From Amphibalanus amphitrite (taxonomy: Eukaryota > Arthropoda > Thecostraca > Balanomorpha > Balanidae), in assembly GCF_019059575.1 (NCBI RefSeq), contig NW_024881669.1:806001-870000 (forward strand): a stretch of 64,000 nucleotides of DNA, given 5' to 3'. The translations under genes were made by a program, and so were the position numbers. A model generated the notes under the pieces. The model was not told where the DNA came from. It did no database searches and saw nothing but the letters and a program-made list of their open reading frames with translations. Below are positions 12,501-24,000 of the stretch, piece by piece. Position 1 is the first letter of the stretch, and each line of letters opens with the position of its first letter.

Positions 12501-15500
12501 TTTTTAGAGCTAGAAGGCTGATTTTTCGTATAGCTGCTCGTCTATCCTTTCTTGATGTCCACTGAAAATTTCAAGTTTCTGTGATTTTTGGTTTCGGAGA
12601 TATGACCTTGTTTTTCAGGTCATGTCATGACCCAAATGGCCAATTCTCAACATCTTCCGTTTGCCATGGGTCTTGTGAGCTTTTGTCACCCTGATTTCGG
12701 CCTTTTTTGCCAGTCTTACCTCCCACCTATCATGGAACATGTTGTTCGACGATGTACAGGGGTCAAGGTCAGGGTCAAGGTCAACCTAGGTCATCTAAGA
12801 TAATTGCGTTTTAGGCAAGCTGAATTTACAATTTTTGTGAAGTTTTTTGACTGCATTTTTGGTAAAAGCTTCTCAGATCATGATTTCATGTGATATGGAC
12901 CCAAAAACAATCGGTGCACACATCAGTATACACACAGACACACACAGACATACAAACACATATAATTGACCTTGACCTAACTTGACCTGAAATGACCTCA
13001 GCAGCAAAATTCTGGTCGGATAGTGTGACAAAGAGGTTCTAGCTGGCTTGGCACCAGAAAACAGCATCGTCATCGGTATTTGATAAGCAGCGCACTTGAT
13101 ATCCAACGGTGACCCAAAACAGCAACATTTTTTAGTTTGACCTGACCTGGAAGGTCAATGACTGACCTGAGAAGGTAAAACTGGGTATCATTGGATTCGT
13201 CTCTTCCCAAAGAATGTTTTTGGTCTTTACTGCTAAGCTCTATCTCCAACAGGAACGAAATGGCGCGGGGGGGGGGGTGGCAACCCCCCCCCCCCCATGT
13301 GCGTTCTAGGATGGGAAAATGGCATGTGCGGGCGAGGGTTAAAGTTGGTGGGTGATTCTGCTTTTCGTAGGAAGTTCAGCGATACCTTTTGATTTACTCA
13401 ATATAAATACGGCACATCTTTTCAGCTTTGACGTCCTGTGTACCAAACAGAGCTTTTCCGTCACTCACCTGGTCTGTTGTTCGGGCACGCCGCGCAGCAC
13501 GGCGCAGCCGCTCCACACGTCCGGTCCGGTCCCGGTGGCGGCGGGCGCGGCCACCCCGGGCGTCAGACTCTGCAGCCGCAGACTCCCGGCGTCCAGCCAG
13601 TCTGCCAGCCGGTCCCCGGGGCCGGTCCCCAGCGGCAGGGCCAGCCCGGCGGCGGCCACCGTCCGGCCGCGGCCCGTCAGTGCCGCGGTCACCTCGTACA
13701 GCGGCACCGGGCCCTGTTTGCGCCGCCACGGCGCGGTGACCGTGTCGAGCGCGGCGGCCAGCAGCGCACTGCCCTCGTACGGCGCCGCGCCGTACTCGAG
13801 GTGCTCGAACTGTCTCAGAGAGGGCGGGACGAGCGGCGCCGACCATCGCTCCTGTACGGAGAGCGGCGCGGACAGGGCAGCCAGCCGTCCGCCGGCGTCC
13901 AGCGTCAGCGCGGCGTTCACCGTACGGTGGACGATCTGCGGCAGCGTCAGCCGCGCCGGCGCCGGCGGCTGCAGCGGTACCAGCAGCGCCGGCCGCCGCG
14001 GGAACTCGTCACTGAGGTGGGCGAGCGCGCCGGCCGCCACGCCGCCGAACCCGTCACACCCGTCCGACACCACGTGGAACCCCTGCGGCACAGCGGGGAG
14101 GAGGTTATACACTGTCACACCCGTCCGACAGCACGTGGAACCCCTGCGGCACGGCGGGGAGGGAGGAGAGGTTATACAATGTCACACCCGTCCGACAGCA
14201 CGTGGAATCCCTGCGGCACAGCGGGGGGGGGGGGGCAGTTCCTTCAGTGAAACAGAAACAGACCAAGGAATCTTCACTGACCTGATGGTAACTGAAGAAT
14301 GTCTAACGACGATTATGGGTCCGTCACATGTAAAGAACGGCGGACAAGCTGTTGTACGCATATAATGACGTTGATTTATGTAAAACGTACGAACTGAAAA
14401 CGTGCTTAATTCACGCCTCTAAGATGTGAATACGAACGGCGAGACTGAAGAGGTATGGAAGATACGTGTCCAGGGCGTGCAGTTGAACTTACTGCTAGGT
14501 GATCGCACTCCTCGGCGTAAGCTCTCAGGCGATCTTCAAAGCCGTCACGAAAATCCTCTCGTGAATACTGGGCTTCACCGTAGCTGTAAACAATCGTTCA
14601 GTGATCAATGCCTGTCCACTCAGTCGTCTTTTGCCAAATCATCACACAACAGTTCAATAGCTGTCATTCATAGAGTCTTGTTAAACTTTTCCACCAGCGC
14701 CCCTGACCACTCACCCGAACACGTCGAACGGGTCGCTGGCGTTGTCGTGCAGGTGCTCAGTGAGTATGTGCACGCTCCAGGGGTGTAGGTGGGTGCCCAG
14801 GAAGTCGGACCACACCTTCACCGCGACGTCTGGGCCGGCGGGGTCGTCAGGCTCTGCCTTGTCGTCGTCCGGCTCTGCTCTGATCTCAGGCGTCTCCGCC
14901 GGCTGACCGTCTGCTGGTCGGTGAAAAACATCAAAGTGATCTGTCAGGACACCAGAAAGCGAACAAGCAATGCATTGGCCAACAATATTTACAGTCAACA
15001 GAGTATGGTGACGATGAATATAGATGTTCAGGCGCCCGACCTGCAAAAGTGCTGGGGAAATCAAACAATTCCAAAGAGAGACACCCAGACCTTCCCCGCC
15101 GGACACGGCTCGCTCTGGCGACTGACCGTGGGTCTGGCAGACGTCCTTCTCGCCGGCCGGGTCACCGGTACCGTCCAGCCGCTGCAGCAGGCCCGGCCGG
15201 CCGGGCTCCTCCTTGTGGCGCACCGTGTCGCCGTGCCAGAGCCGCTCGGTGGCGGCGGCCGCCGGCGGCGCCTCCTCTCCGTACAGACGGCCGCGCCGGC
15301 GCAGGCCGCCCAGGCTGCCGCGCAGGTCCACCGCCAGCAGCCGCGGCGTGAACGTGCTCTCCCGCTGCTCGGCACGGCGCCCGGTCAGAAGACCCGAAAC
15401 GGAGCCACAGGTACATTGAGGGGGTGGAAAGTGGAAACAGAAAGGTAGCAGAAAAACTATAAGAACGTCAAGCACGATAATATTCACCTTGAAAACCAAC

Positions 15501-15814
15501 TTCAAAAACACAATTCTTTACATCTAGGTACCCTAAGCTGTCTTCAATGTTATGGTCAGCGCTGATCTTTAAATGTTCTTTTCATGAGCTAGCAATATTC
15601 CCAAACAAGAATAACTGCAGTGAGTAGGGATTGAAAAGGGGAGAAATACCTGAAATGTTTCTCCTTCACGAAATAAGACGCCATGGTCAATTTCTACTTT
15701 AGCAGTTGGATCATAAACAAATGACGCCTCTTGAATGTTCCACCAATGAGTGCCAACAAAGTTGGCATAATGACCTGTCTGCAGCGTTATGATCTCTGGA
15801 GTGTGAGAACCCAT
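9543..15814 (-). CDS. MSTO1: Misato homologue (MSTO1), tubulin-like mitochondrial distribution protein
   Basis: Misato proteins combine a tubulin/FtsZ-like fold with a family-specific segment and control mitochondrial distribution and fusion. Exons I can place (minus strand): 15814-15650 (start; TLQTGHYANFVGTHWWN, the misato N-terminus), 15364 to about 15127 (FTPRLLAVDLRGSLG), 14910-14715 (VWSDFLGTHLHP), 14583-14493 (EDRLRAYAEECDHL), 14082-13469 (GFHVVSDGCDGFGGVA and SALLAAALDTVTAPWR), 10862-10721 (PLRTAAPFPFLF) and 9754-9543 (DFSEVRERLSDLAACY, stop TGA). Phases join cleanly through exon 5 and again between the last two exons. An exon of length 1 modulo 3 is required between 13468 and 10863, and I could not place it. 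The 3' end of exon 2 is the weakest boundary. The gene diverges from TRAPPC10. The exon 5 and exon 10862 acceptors are followed upstream by tandem copies of themselves. Confidence 0.9.
9790..10700. other. MSTO1 last intron, nothing further recognised
   Basis: Lies between the last two placed MSTO1 exons. Contains a short TG-rich run near 10025-10055 and no other recognisable feature. Confidence 0.5.
10863..11250 (-). repeat. tandem copies of the MSTO1 exon acceptor region, then degenerate GTCAC-rich repeats
   Basis: The acceptor-side sequence of the exon starting at 10862 (minus strand ATCCGACAGTGACCCGTGG) is repeated two further times within 10863-10980, about 43-44 bp apart. Beyond 10990 the array decays into irregular repeats of GGTCAC and its complement. 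Confidence 0.7.
12427..13338. mobile_element. piggyBac-like non-autonomous element inside an MSTO1 intron
   Basis: Inverted ends CCCTCGCCCGCACATG are flanked by TTAA on both sides (12423-12426 and 13339-13342). TTAA targets with CCCT-type ends are the hallmark of piggyBac elements. Just inside each end sits a run of 10-13 G or C that can pair with a neighbouring run (12441-12475 and 13268-13300), forming a G/C hairpin near each terminus. The interior is non-coding, with repeated GGTCAAGGTCA-like words and a CACACAGACA tract. Confidence 0.8.
14083..14235 (-). repeat. echo array at MSTO1 exon 5 acceptor (3 copies including exon)
   Basis: The first ~35 bases of exon 5 plus its acceptor are repeated twice upstream of the true 3' splice site (exon-like starts at 14082, 14143 and 14210; periods 61 and 67 bp). 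Each copy preserves CCGCAG|GG followed by the exon sequence for CACGTGG and CGGACGGGTGTGAC. Only the copy at 14082 connects to the rest of the exon. Confidence 0.9.
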
Positions 15815-16260
15815 TCTGGAAGCAAATCAGTTGCTGACAGATAAATCTCCCTGCAACAAAAAAAAAAAGAGTCAACATTTGGATACTTATTGGCCTTTCA
15901 CTTCATCTTGGTCAGTGTCCAGATGACAGTGGAAATGTTGCATAAACACTGAAACTGAAAAACCTTAATATCTACCCAACTAGTAGTGTGGTAGACTGCA
16001 GAACATATGCATTAGTATGTGTGAGCCTGGGGGACTCAGGTTTTTTTTTTTTGCCCTAGAAATTTGACATTCTGAGACAAAAAGTGTAATGTATCCCCTC
16101 ATGACATCACAAACCTTTCTAGACTTGCAAGGCTAATTTTGCATGCTATTCAAACAGCTACTGAAAACAGCAGTTTGGAAACATGTTACATGGTTGTGCA
16201 GCATAGCAGACTTTGAATTGAGATAGGGGGAAGCTTAAAGTTTTGGTGACCTGGGGTCAG
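15815..16260. other. upstream region of MSTO1, no gene
   Basis: AT-leaning non-coding sequence with poly-A and poly-T runs; no transcription start can be assigned. Confidence 0.4.
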
Positions 16261-16748
16261 GTCAGTTACATCTATTTATTTATTGAGCCGGAGCGTCACT
16301 ATCCCAATCCGAAATGGGATTCCCTTTCACTCCCGTCCATCTACCTGTTCAATTCATATAGGTGAAGCAGGAAACCTACCTGGTGAGTTGACCAGGTGAG
16401 TTATGTTTTTGTTATTGTTATCCTTACTTTCTACTGTAGCATTTACTATAAGAAACTTGAAAAATTAACATCGGATATCAACAATAACACGGTCCATCTT
16501 ACCATTCGCGATGTTACTATGTAGCCTTTAGTTAATCCAGTCCATCCAGTCATAACTGTAACTGCAAGTAGGTAAGTCCTTGATTGCGATGCTTATCACT
16601 AATTGTTTGTTATGGTGTGTAGCCTAGTACTGCTCCAAATTCCAATAAAGTCGTTACTTCATATTGAGCCAGCAGTTCCAGCTCTATATAAAACTCACAC
16701 AGATACCAACAAGTGGGATTATATTAAAATTCCAAACCCAAGGCTCTG

Positions 16749-17186
16749 TCACATGCACTGCAACTCTTTCCACTTTGGTTTTGGGCGGGCACTGTTATCA
16801 GGCATTTGAGCTAGCAATTGGTCCATAGCATGTCGTGTGACTAGAGGAGAGTTAGGTGGTAGGTAGAGAGAAGCAATTAGGATGTCGCGATTGAAAAGTG
16901 ACACAGTAGCCGCAACGATGTTGAGTGGTGTAGTCAAGTTTGTTTGCCGTTGTGGAACTGCGTTAGCTATGTATAGGGCCACACCTCCTTGTCGATTAGT
17001 ATGATTTATGTCGTGTCTATAAAGGGTGTAGCCAGAAACATTATAATTGTACTTATCAGAATCCCGAAAGTGCGTTTCTTGAATGGCTGCTACGAGAGGG
17101 GATTCTTTCCGCAAATATTGTTTAAATTCAGATAGGTGCGTTAGCAGCCCTCCTACGTTCCACTGGAGTAGCATGTCCCTAGCCAT
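16749..17186 (-). pseudogene. LINE ORF2 fragment: N-terminus of AP-type endonuclease
   Basis: The start MARDMLLQWNVGGL and the motif VAAIQETHF match the endonuclease/exonuclease/phosphatase domain that opens ORF2 of Jockey-clade non-LTR retrotransposons; QWN and the Glu of QETH are conserved metal-site elements. Further matches are YTLYRHD and GGVALYI. Similarity ends at about residue 130, after LLAQMP, and the last 16 residues before the stop are unrelated. No reverse transcriptase follows, so the product could not support retrotransposition. Confidence 0.8.
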
Positions 17187-17212
17187 AGCTAACTTTCTTC
17201 CTCTTTAGCCTT

Positions 17213-18817
17213 CTACGCGCTTTCTTCTGGAACGAAAGCCCGCTTAGTCACGGGTTGAGATCGGATGCCCATGTTTTTCCGCTCCCTTGATGACCGAGCT
17301 CGGAGGCGGGTGTTCGGTCGCAGATCGGGAAGGGTGGAAGTGTCAGATTCGCTGTCAGAGGTGGCTGACGGTAGTCGTGACATTGGGGTCATGGCGAGTA
17401 GCTTCGGGGTTTCCTCGTTGTCACTACTAGTGTTGGCGGAGTCGAAAGTGTCGTCATCGGAGCCAAAAAGTGGGCCTTGTGACGCTTTCGGGGCCTGGGT
17501 GTGATGAGAGACGGGGAACGGGGTCGCTTGTACGGGCACAGTGGGGGCCTCCGCTTTGTTTCTTTCAGGGCTGAACTGCGTCAGCGACTCGTCCCCAGTG
17601 TCGTTCTCGCTATACGTCTCCGTTCGGGCGTTTTCAGTGTTCGATGGTTGTTGTTTGGCGGGGGACGCGGCTGCGTTCGGAAGCATCGCTGTGCGCTGCT
17701 CTCTGATGATCGAGGTGGAGAAGTGTCCTTCCTCGCGCGGTGTTGGCGGACTCTGTCCCTCGGTGGGTGACGGAGGAGAGCTTGGCTCCTCGGTGGGTAA
17801 TGGGAGTGAGCGATTTTCTTCGATGGCCCTACCGGGTGGGCGCAGCTGCACGGTGGGCGGTGCGTGCGAGTGCTGGACTCCGGCGGACACTGCGGGAGGA
17901 CGAGTCTCCTCTGGGGCCGGCAGGGGGGCATGAGGAGGGGACGCTTGGTTCGCGCTCGGCTGGGCTGGATCCGTTTGGGTGCCAGTGGTGACCGTGGATG
18001 GCCGATCCTTGCCTGTAGGGGCTCGAGGGGTCGGGAGGCTCGGCCACACGTCCGGACTCCTGGTGGTGGGATTCTGAGTCTCAGCACGGAGGGCGGCAGC
18101 CATTTCCATCCAGACAGGACATTTTTTATCCGTCACAGGGTGTGGTCCCTGACATGCTGCACAGCGGGGCGGGGCGGTGCATCCTTCGGACGAGTGGTCC
18201 TCAGAGCAGCGTGCGCATCGAGTGCGGCTCCGACAGGTGTTTTTGCCATGTCCATACCTCAGGCACTGCCCACACCTGCGTGGTAGGGGGATACAAGGTC
18301 GTACCTCGTATCGTAGGAAGGCAGCGTAGAAGTGGGAGGGGAGGAGCATGGCAGCGAACCTGATTTTCAGCAGGGGACTCGGACGGTGGGTTTTTGATGG
18401 TAGTCGTGTAACCATGGTCACCCCTTGCAAGACGCTTTCATCCAGGATAGCCTGAACTGACTCCTCCACAAGCTCAGGTGCATACACTAGCCCCTCCCGG
18501 TGGTTTAGCTTATCAGCTAGGATGACCTGGATTTTCTTTCCCTCAATGGAAGACCAATTCAGAAGTGTCTCTGTCTGGGTGCGGTCCCTCGTTTGGATCA
18601 AGAGAGCGCCACTGCGGGTCGGGGTAACCTTCTCCGGCCGTTTAGACAGGATGAGTTTTAGAGAGTCCCTGATTTTGTAGGGGCTGGTGCTTTTGAAGCT
18701 GAGGGTTTTGTCTTCGTACCGCACCAGCAGAAATGCTGAACCCTCTGGCACAGTGGTCTGACTAGCTGAAGCTGTACTTCCAGCAGATCTGTTTGGATTG
18801 CCTGTTTTTGGTGGCAT
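17213..18817 (-). CDS. LINE ORF1 protein with three zinc knuckles (534 aa)
   Basis: ORF1 proteins of Jockey/I-type LINEs bind the element's RNA. This open frame is uninterrupted. It has an N-terminal globular part (about residues 25-175, including a region like the RRM-type fold of such proteins), then a cysteine cluster at about residues 180-235 with three knuckles (CGQCLRYGHGKNTC, CARCSEDHSSEGC, CAACQGPHPVTDKKC), and a long Pro/Ser/Thr-rich tail of low complexity. Start chosen at the first ATG of the frame (18817), which gives a plausible MPPK start. ORF2 begins 26 bp downstream. Intact ORF1 beside a truncated ORF2 suggests a fairly recent loss. Confidence 0.8.
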   Translation of the reverse strand: MPPKTGNPNRSAGSTASASQTTVPEGSAFLLVRYEDKTLSFKSTSPYKIRDSLKLILSKRPEKVTPTRSGALLIQTRDRTQTETLLNWSSIEGKKIQVILADKLNHREGLVYAPELVEESVQAILDESVLQGVTMVTRLPSKTHRPSPLLKIRFAAMLLPSHFYAAFLRYEVRPCIPLPRRCGQCLRYGHGKNTCRSRTRCARCSEDHSSEGCTAPPRCAACQGPHPVTDKKCPVWMEMAAALRAETQNPTTRSPDVWPSLPTPRAPTGKDRPSTVTTGTQTDPAQPSANQASPPHAPLPAPEETRPPAVSAGVQHSHAPPTVQLRPPGRAIEENRSLPLPTEEPSSPPSPTEGQSPPTPREEGHFSTSIIREQRTAMLPNAAASPAKQQPSNTENARTETYSENDTGDESLTQFSPERNKAEAPTVPVQATPFPVSHHTQAPKASQGPLFGSDDDTFDSANTSSDNEETPKLLAMTPMSRLPSATSDSESDTSTLPDLRPNTRLRARSSRERKNMGIRSQPVTKRAFVPEESA

Positions 18818-21016
18818 GTTTCCTCACTATGGGGTTTAAGCCAGGAGATGGAGCAATGTGATGGTGTGAGAAACGAGATGAGATGAGATGTGGAACAGAG
18901 CTGTGAGCACAAGTACAAAATCAATGGAGCGAAGAGGAAGGACAAAGATGAACCAGTTTGAAAAATTGACCAGCAGACTGAACCTAAGAGCAGGAGTAAG
19001 AAGAGCAAGAGCAAAGAGATGATAAATTAACTGACCAAGAAAATGGTGCCAAAAACCACGAGGCAAGGAACTGGAACAGCCACAAACAGGCTGTTATCCT
19101 AAACCTGAGTCCGAGATGGAGTTGAAAACTCAGATGCAGTGGAAAAGTTAGGGAAAATGCCTTGAAGGTCCAGAAGTGAGAGATATGAAAAACGCTCTTT
19201 TTCCAAACGTGAGCGTTATCTTACCGTTGCTAGCCGAAAGGAATTTTCTAGAAGCCGAAACGCCGAGGGAAAGATCAGTGCTTTTTAAATACGGGGCCAG
19301 TCCTGGAACGCTGACAAACGCGCGGGCAGCCCTCTTTTTATCGCAGGAGCGATAAAAGGCAAGAGCAGAATGCAAAATGCAAAATGCAAAGGAAAACTAT
19401 CTAATCGCAAAAAGACCACACGACGCTACCAGCGATGGCGCGAGACGACGTTGACTCCCTAGCAATGCAAGTCACCGTAAACAGCGGTTTGCTCTGAGAG
19501 CCGTTTTTAATATTTGCGAATAGCTGTGAAAACGCAAGCTTCGCTTACCATTGGTTAATAGCTGCTTAAAAACGCCGGTGACTCGAAAAAATAGGACTTA
19601 GAACAAAATTAAACGTTACAACTGCGCAGTTTTTGATTGAAAAAGAGCTACCATATAATTTGCTTCCATATTTCCTGTCCATGGCGATGTGCGCATACAA
19701 CGGGGAATAACGGTTAGGATGTGATTGTTTTGAGATTATCTCAGTTTGTGTGGTTTATGCTAATTTTCAGATCAGTCATTTTTCGCTGTTAATTGGTTAT
19801 CTATATTGCAATTTACCCGCGCCGTTTCCCTTTTGAAACGGTCGATAGTCTGAACGTTGGCAAGGCTTTCACTTCCCATGAAAAATTCCTCAAGAAATCC
19901 ACAAAAATTCTTCTAGTGTAATCACGGGAATGCAGCTAATGGTGACATTGGGCCACAAAAAGGAACCCACCCAACACCCGTTAATAAACTGTGGTAGTCG
20001 TAAACCAGGTGTCACACTCGTTTTTTGCAACCTAGGAGGAGTGCTATACCCATAGATGCTTGACTTATTGCAGACAGCAGCCAACATTAGCATTGTTTTG
20101 TACAAGATTACTTCTCTGATATCCCCTCAGTTTTTTCACAACTTGAATTGGGTGAATTAGTTAAGCTAATTTTGGCAGCATCTGTGTGTTTTCCTACATG
20201 TTTCTCTTAGCTACCTACTGGCTTGCTTGAGGTAAAAGCAAATCTGGATCTATCAGTCTGGATCAGTCTGGTTTGCACAATGCATAATGTCAAGTGATTT
20301 CAGTCTTATCCAAGTAACTCAAACTTCAGCTTGCATTTTCCTCTTTCACATTTTTGATAGGTACCTACCTGCCCTATATTTTATTTGATGAGCTGCATTG
20401 CTCATGACATGAAATTTTATTTTACCTTCAGTGGCTTCAGTCCTTCTTTTGTTTTTAATAACATTTTTTTATATTTACTGTGTATTGAATGTTGAATATT
20501 TTGCTAAATTCCAGGCCCAAGTTAAGATGATGACAAAATGAAAATTGTTTAAAAAATACCAGTACCTACCTATGATGGTATTCTATTATCTTTTTTTTTG
20601 TGTTCACTTTTTGTTAGAACCATTATGTAATATATGTTCTTTTGGTCTAATTCAGTACCTAACTTTTACATTGCTTATTATTTTGTTGATTTACTAGGTC
20701 AAGACTCAAGTTACCATATACAAACTAGCAATGAAAATGGTTTAATGCATTATGCATACCTATTGCTTGAAACATATTACATATACCTACCTAATCCCTG
20801 AAGGCCAAGCACTAAATAGAATGAGTTGGTGGTAGCCTAACAAGAAATATTTAGCTCATCAGTCATCAAATGGTACATACCTTAACCTATATCTGACTAG
20901 CTCATGTGTTTATTTCAGATTCTTTACTCTGATGTTTGTTGATCTGGTCCTGCTGAGGAGTTGTAGATGCAATAAAAATAGACAGGAAAGTTCCCTGTTG
21001 TCTATCCCCAACTGAA
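18818..21016. other. LINE 5' flank and TRAPPC10 upstream region
   Basis: No supported gene. The first few hundred bases may be LINE 5' UTR. The AT-rich remainder up to 21016 should contain the TRAPPC10 promoter and 5' UTR, but no clear core promoter element stands out. Confidence 0.4.
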
Positions 21017-24000
21017 ATGGAAACAGAAAGAAAACCAGTCATAACATGTAAGTATGATCCCTACACGATCAAGAGCCCATCCTGGCAATAACATATCAGC
21101 ATTTCTACTGCCAAAACAAAAAATGAAGCATGTTCTCATATCAAATTGATGAGAGAATTGTCATGTTCTAGGTAGATATCAATCTGAATGGTCTTTGTGT
21201 GCACTCAGCCAGGAATTGATTTTAAATAATTGAATGCCCTAGAGGTGCAGTACATCCTCGTTTCCTGACTCCCTCCTGTCTGCCGCAGACGCCGGCAAGC
21301 TGGGAGTGTTCCAGCTGCAGCAGTGTCCCCTGACGCCTTCCCTGTCTCCCCCGCAGACGCCGGGGAGCCGGCGGTGTTCCAGCAGTTGCAGAACGGCCCC
21401 TGACGCCTCCCCTGTCCCCCGCAGACGCCGGGGAGCCGGCGGTGTTCCAGCAGCTGCAGAACGGCCCCTGACGCCCCCCCCCCCCTGTCCCCCGCAGACG
21501 CCGGGGAAACGGCGGTGTTCCAGCAGCTTCAGAACGGCCTGGTGCACGGCCTGCCACAGGAGTCGGTCGAGTGGCGCCGCAGCTACGGCCGTGCGCCGCG
21601 TCACGTCACGCTGGAGGCCAGCTTCGAGCCGTTCTCGGAGGCCACGCTGATGGACGACATGAGCACGCTGGTGCGACGGCCGTGCCTGCACACATTCTGG
21701 ACCGACTGTCCGGTAAGCGGGGACTGAACGTTCGGTGAGAGCGGGCACTGACTGATCTGTGAGCAGGGGTCGATTTTACGGTGAACGGTAGTATCCGTTT
21801 TACGGTGAGCCGTTGTGACTCGTGAATGTCCTGCGAGCGAGTATCGGCTGTCCGTTGAGAGGGGACTGAATGTTCTGTGAGAGATACGGTGGGTCGTTCG
21901 ATAGTCGATTAGAGGGGAGAAACTGTACGGTGAGAGGGGAGAAACTGTACGGTGAGAGGGACATACTGTCTGGTGAGTATGGAACGAACTTCCGGTGAGC
22001 TGAGACCGGATGTCCGGTGAACGGGGTCTGACTGTCTGATAAGCAGTTCTGACTGCCCCTCAAAAGGGATCATCGCACGGTGAGTTATGGCTGATGGACT
22101 GCGGCAGTCAACATTTGGGAACCGATGATAAACGTCATCCGGGTTGTCATTGTGCTGGGACGTCGATCGCAGACAGGAAAATGTGTCGCTTTTCGTTTCC
22201 CTGACACTCTCCCACGCTCGAGTCAGCTAGTTTTCCTCTGAATATTTTGCGGCTATCAAATACACTTTTTGTTGCATCTTACCTCACTTGTTGTTACTTG
22301 ATTTTTGCATTCTTCCATTCTGCTTTTATTCATTAATTTATAGTTCATTAATCGTTTCCTTTTGTATTTCATATCATGCTCAGTGGCCAATTTTTAACTT
22401 TTGTACCCGATGCTCGTTCATCGTACATAACACGTCAACTGTCTTTCCGCCCTCGTCAGGACATTGAGACGTACAAGTCTAGCACGCGCGAGTCGCTCCA
22501 GTCGTGGCTGGCCCAGCTGCGACAGCACAACGTGGTCGACTGGCTGGTGGTGGTGGTCGAGTCGGCCGAGGCGCGCAGCAAGACCAACAAGCTGCTTGCC
22601 GCGCTCCTCGGTCCTCGACAAGGTCAAGGCCGACATCAACAGCAAACACGGAGACCGGTTAGTAGCGTACAGCCGCGGAATCGGTTAACACTCAGTCAGA
22701 TAATTGAAGCCTGCTTAAAATGGAATCGGTTTATATGCGGGTTGACTGATTGTGGATACCTAGATATCATCGAGAAACCAATGGATAAGGACCAGTTTTA
22801 ACATTACATCTCCATATCCGGCGCTCACCGTCGTCTCCCCGTCCCTCCGGATTAAACTCGTGTAACTCCTCCCCCGAGTTGCCGGTCCCCGGTGTCTTTC
22901 GCTTCTCATCTCTGTCCGTTGTTCTGCAGGTGTATCACGCTGCTGGACCCCTCCAAGTCGGACTCCCTCTCTCCCCGCCCCCAGTGTCCGATGTAACCCC
23001 TCCCCTGACCGTTGTTTGGTTGTTCTGCAGGTGTATCACGCTGCTGGACCCCTCCAAGTCGGACTCTCGCTCGGCCGGCTCCCTGCATAGCCTGCTCACC
23101 AAGCTGCGGCACTTCCTGCTGATCGGCTTTAACCGGGTGTTGGTGCGGTTTGAGGACGCCATGCGCAGTCAGCGTGAGTAGCCGGCGAGCGGTGGTGGCG
23201 GGGGACCGTGGCTGCTCTATAACTGCCAGATGTTTAGATTTTATCAGCCAGCAGCTTATCAGTTATACAATTACTGACTCGTGCAAAACAGTTGAAACCT
23301 ACAGCAAATCGTCTGCCTGAAATTTCGTTTCAGTTTTTGACTGTCTTAGATTTTCTGTATACGATTCCCTTTTTTAGCGCCTACGAACTTGCCTCCAGCC
23401 GTCGTTTTTATTCACCCGCATTTCCCTCTCCGCAGGCGAGAAGCGCACTTCGAGCGACTGGAGTTTCTGCCGGTACTTTCCGCTGCAGGAGGAGCTGGCG
23501 TTGTGTTCGGACAGCTGGGCCTCTGTGACGAGGCGCTCGTGCAGTACGACGAGCTGGACGCCCTCTTCACACAGTTTATACTCAACTCGTGCGCTGGAGG
23601 TCAGTTGAACACTCACTGGTTTGCCAGAACACCCGGCATCCGTGGTGCTGTTCACGTTTTGCAGTAGGTAATCTGATTCGAGTTAGCTTATTGTAATTGG
23701 GTTTTGTTTGTGGCGAGGATAAGGAGGAACTTCATATTGGGCACTATTTGGTCCGTGATTATTGGCCAGCCAATGCATCCACAAGTTGTAAATTCATGAA
23801 TCGAATATGAATATTATTTCCTACTACATCCTTCTCGAAACGTTCCTTCTCTAACCGACAGCTGCAGAACTCACGATCCTATGTGTCTCCCAGTCTGTGT
23901 ATAACAGACACACCGCGCTGGCTGGAGACGTTCTCGCAGCCGGTTCAGGGCTGGCAGGGACTGGCCGTAGTGGTACTCTCTGACCAATGTCTCCCCTCTG

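Larger units (their letters stand above)
16262..18817 (-). mobile_element. damaged Jockey-like LINE, ORF2 mostly deleted
   Basis: Reading on the minus strand, ORF1 (18817-17213) is followed 26 bp later by the N-terminus of ORF2 (17186). Recognisable ORF2 sequence stops near 16797. A stretch ending in AATAAATAAATAG on the minus strand (about 16275-16262) looks like a LINE 3' tail, which suggests an internal deletion of most of ORF2, including the whole reverse transcriptase, rather than the usual 5' truncation. It lies between the divergent MSTO1 and TRAPPC10 genes. Confidence 0.7.

Noticed and set aside
13438-14250. 270- and 337-codon plus-strand frames
   Set aside because: Antisense to MSTO1 exon 5, which has a clear misato match on the minus strand.
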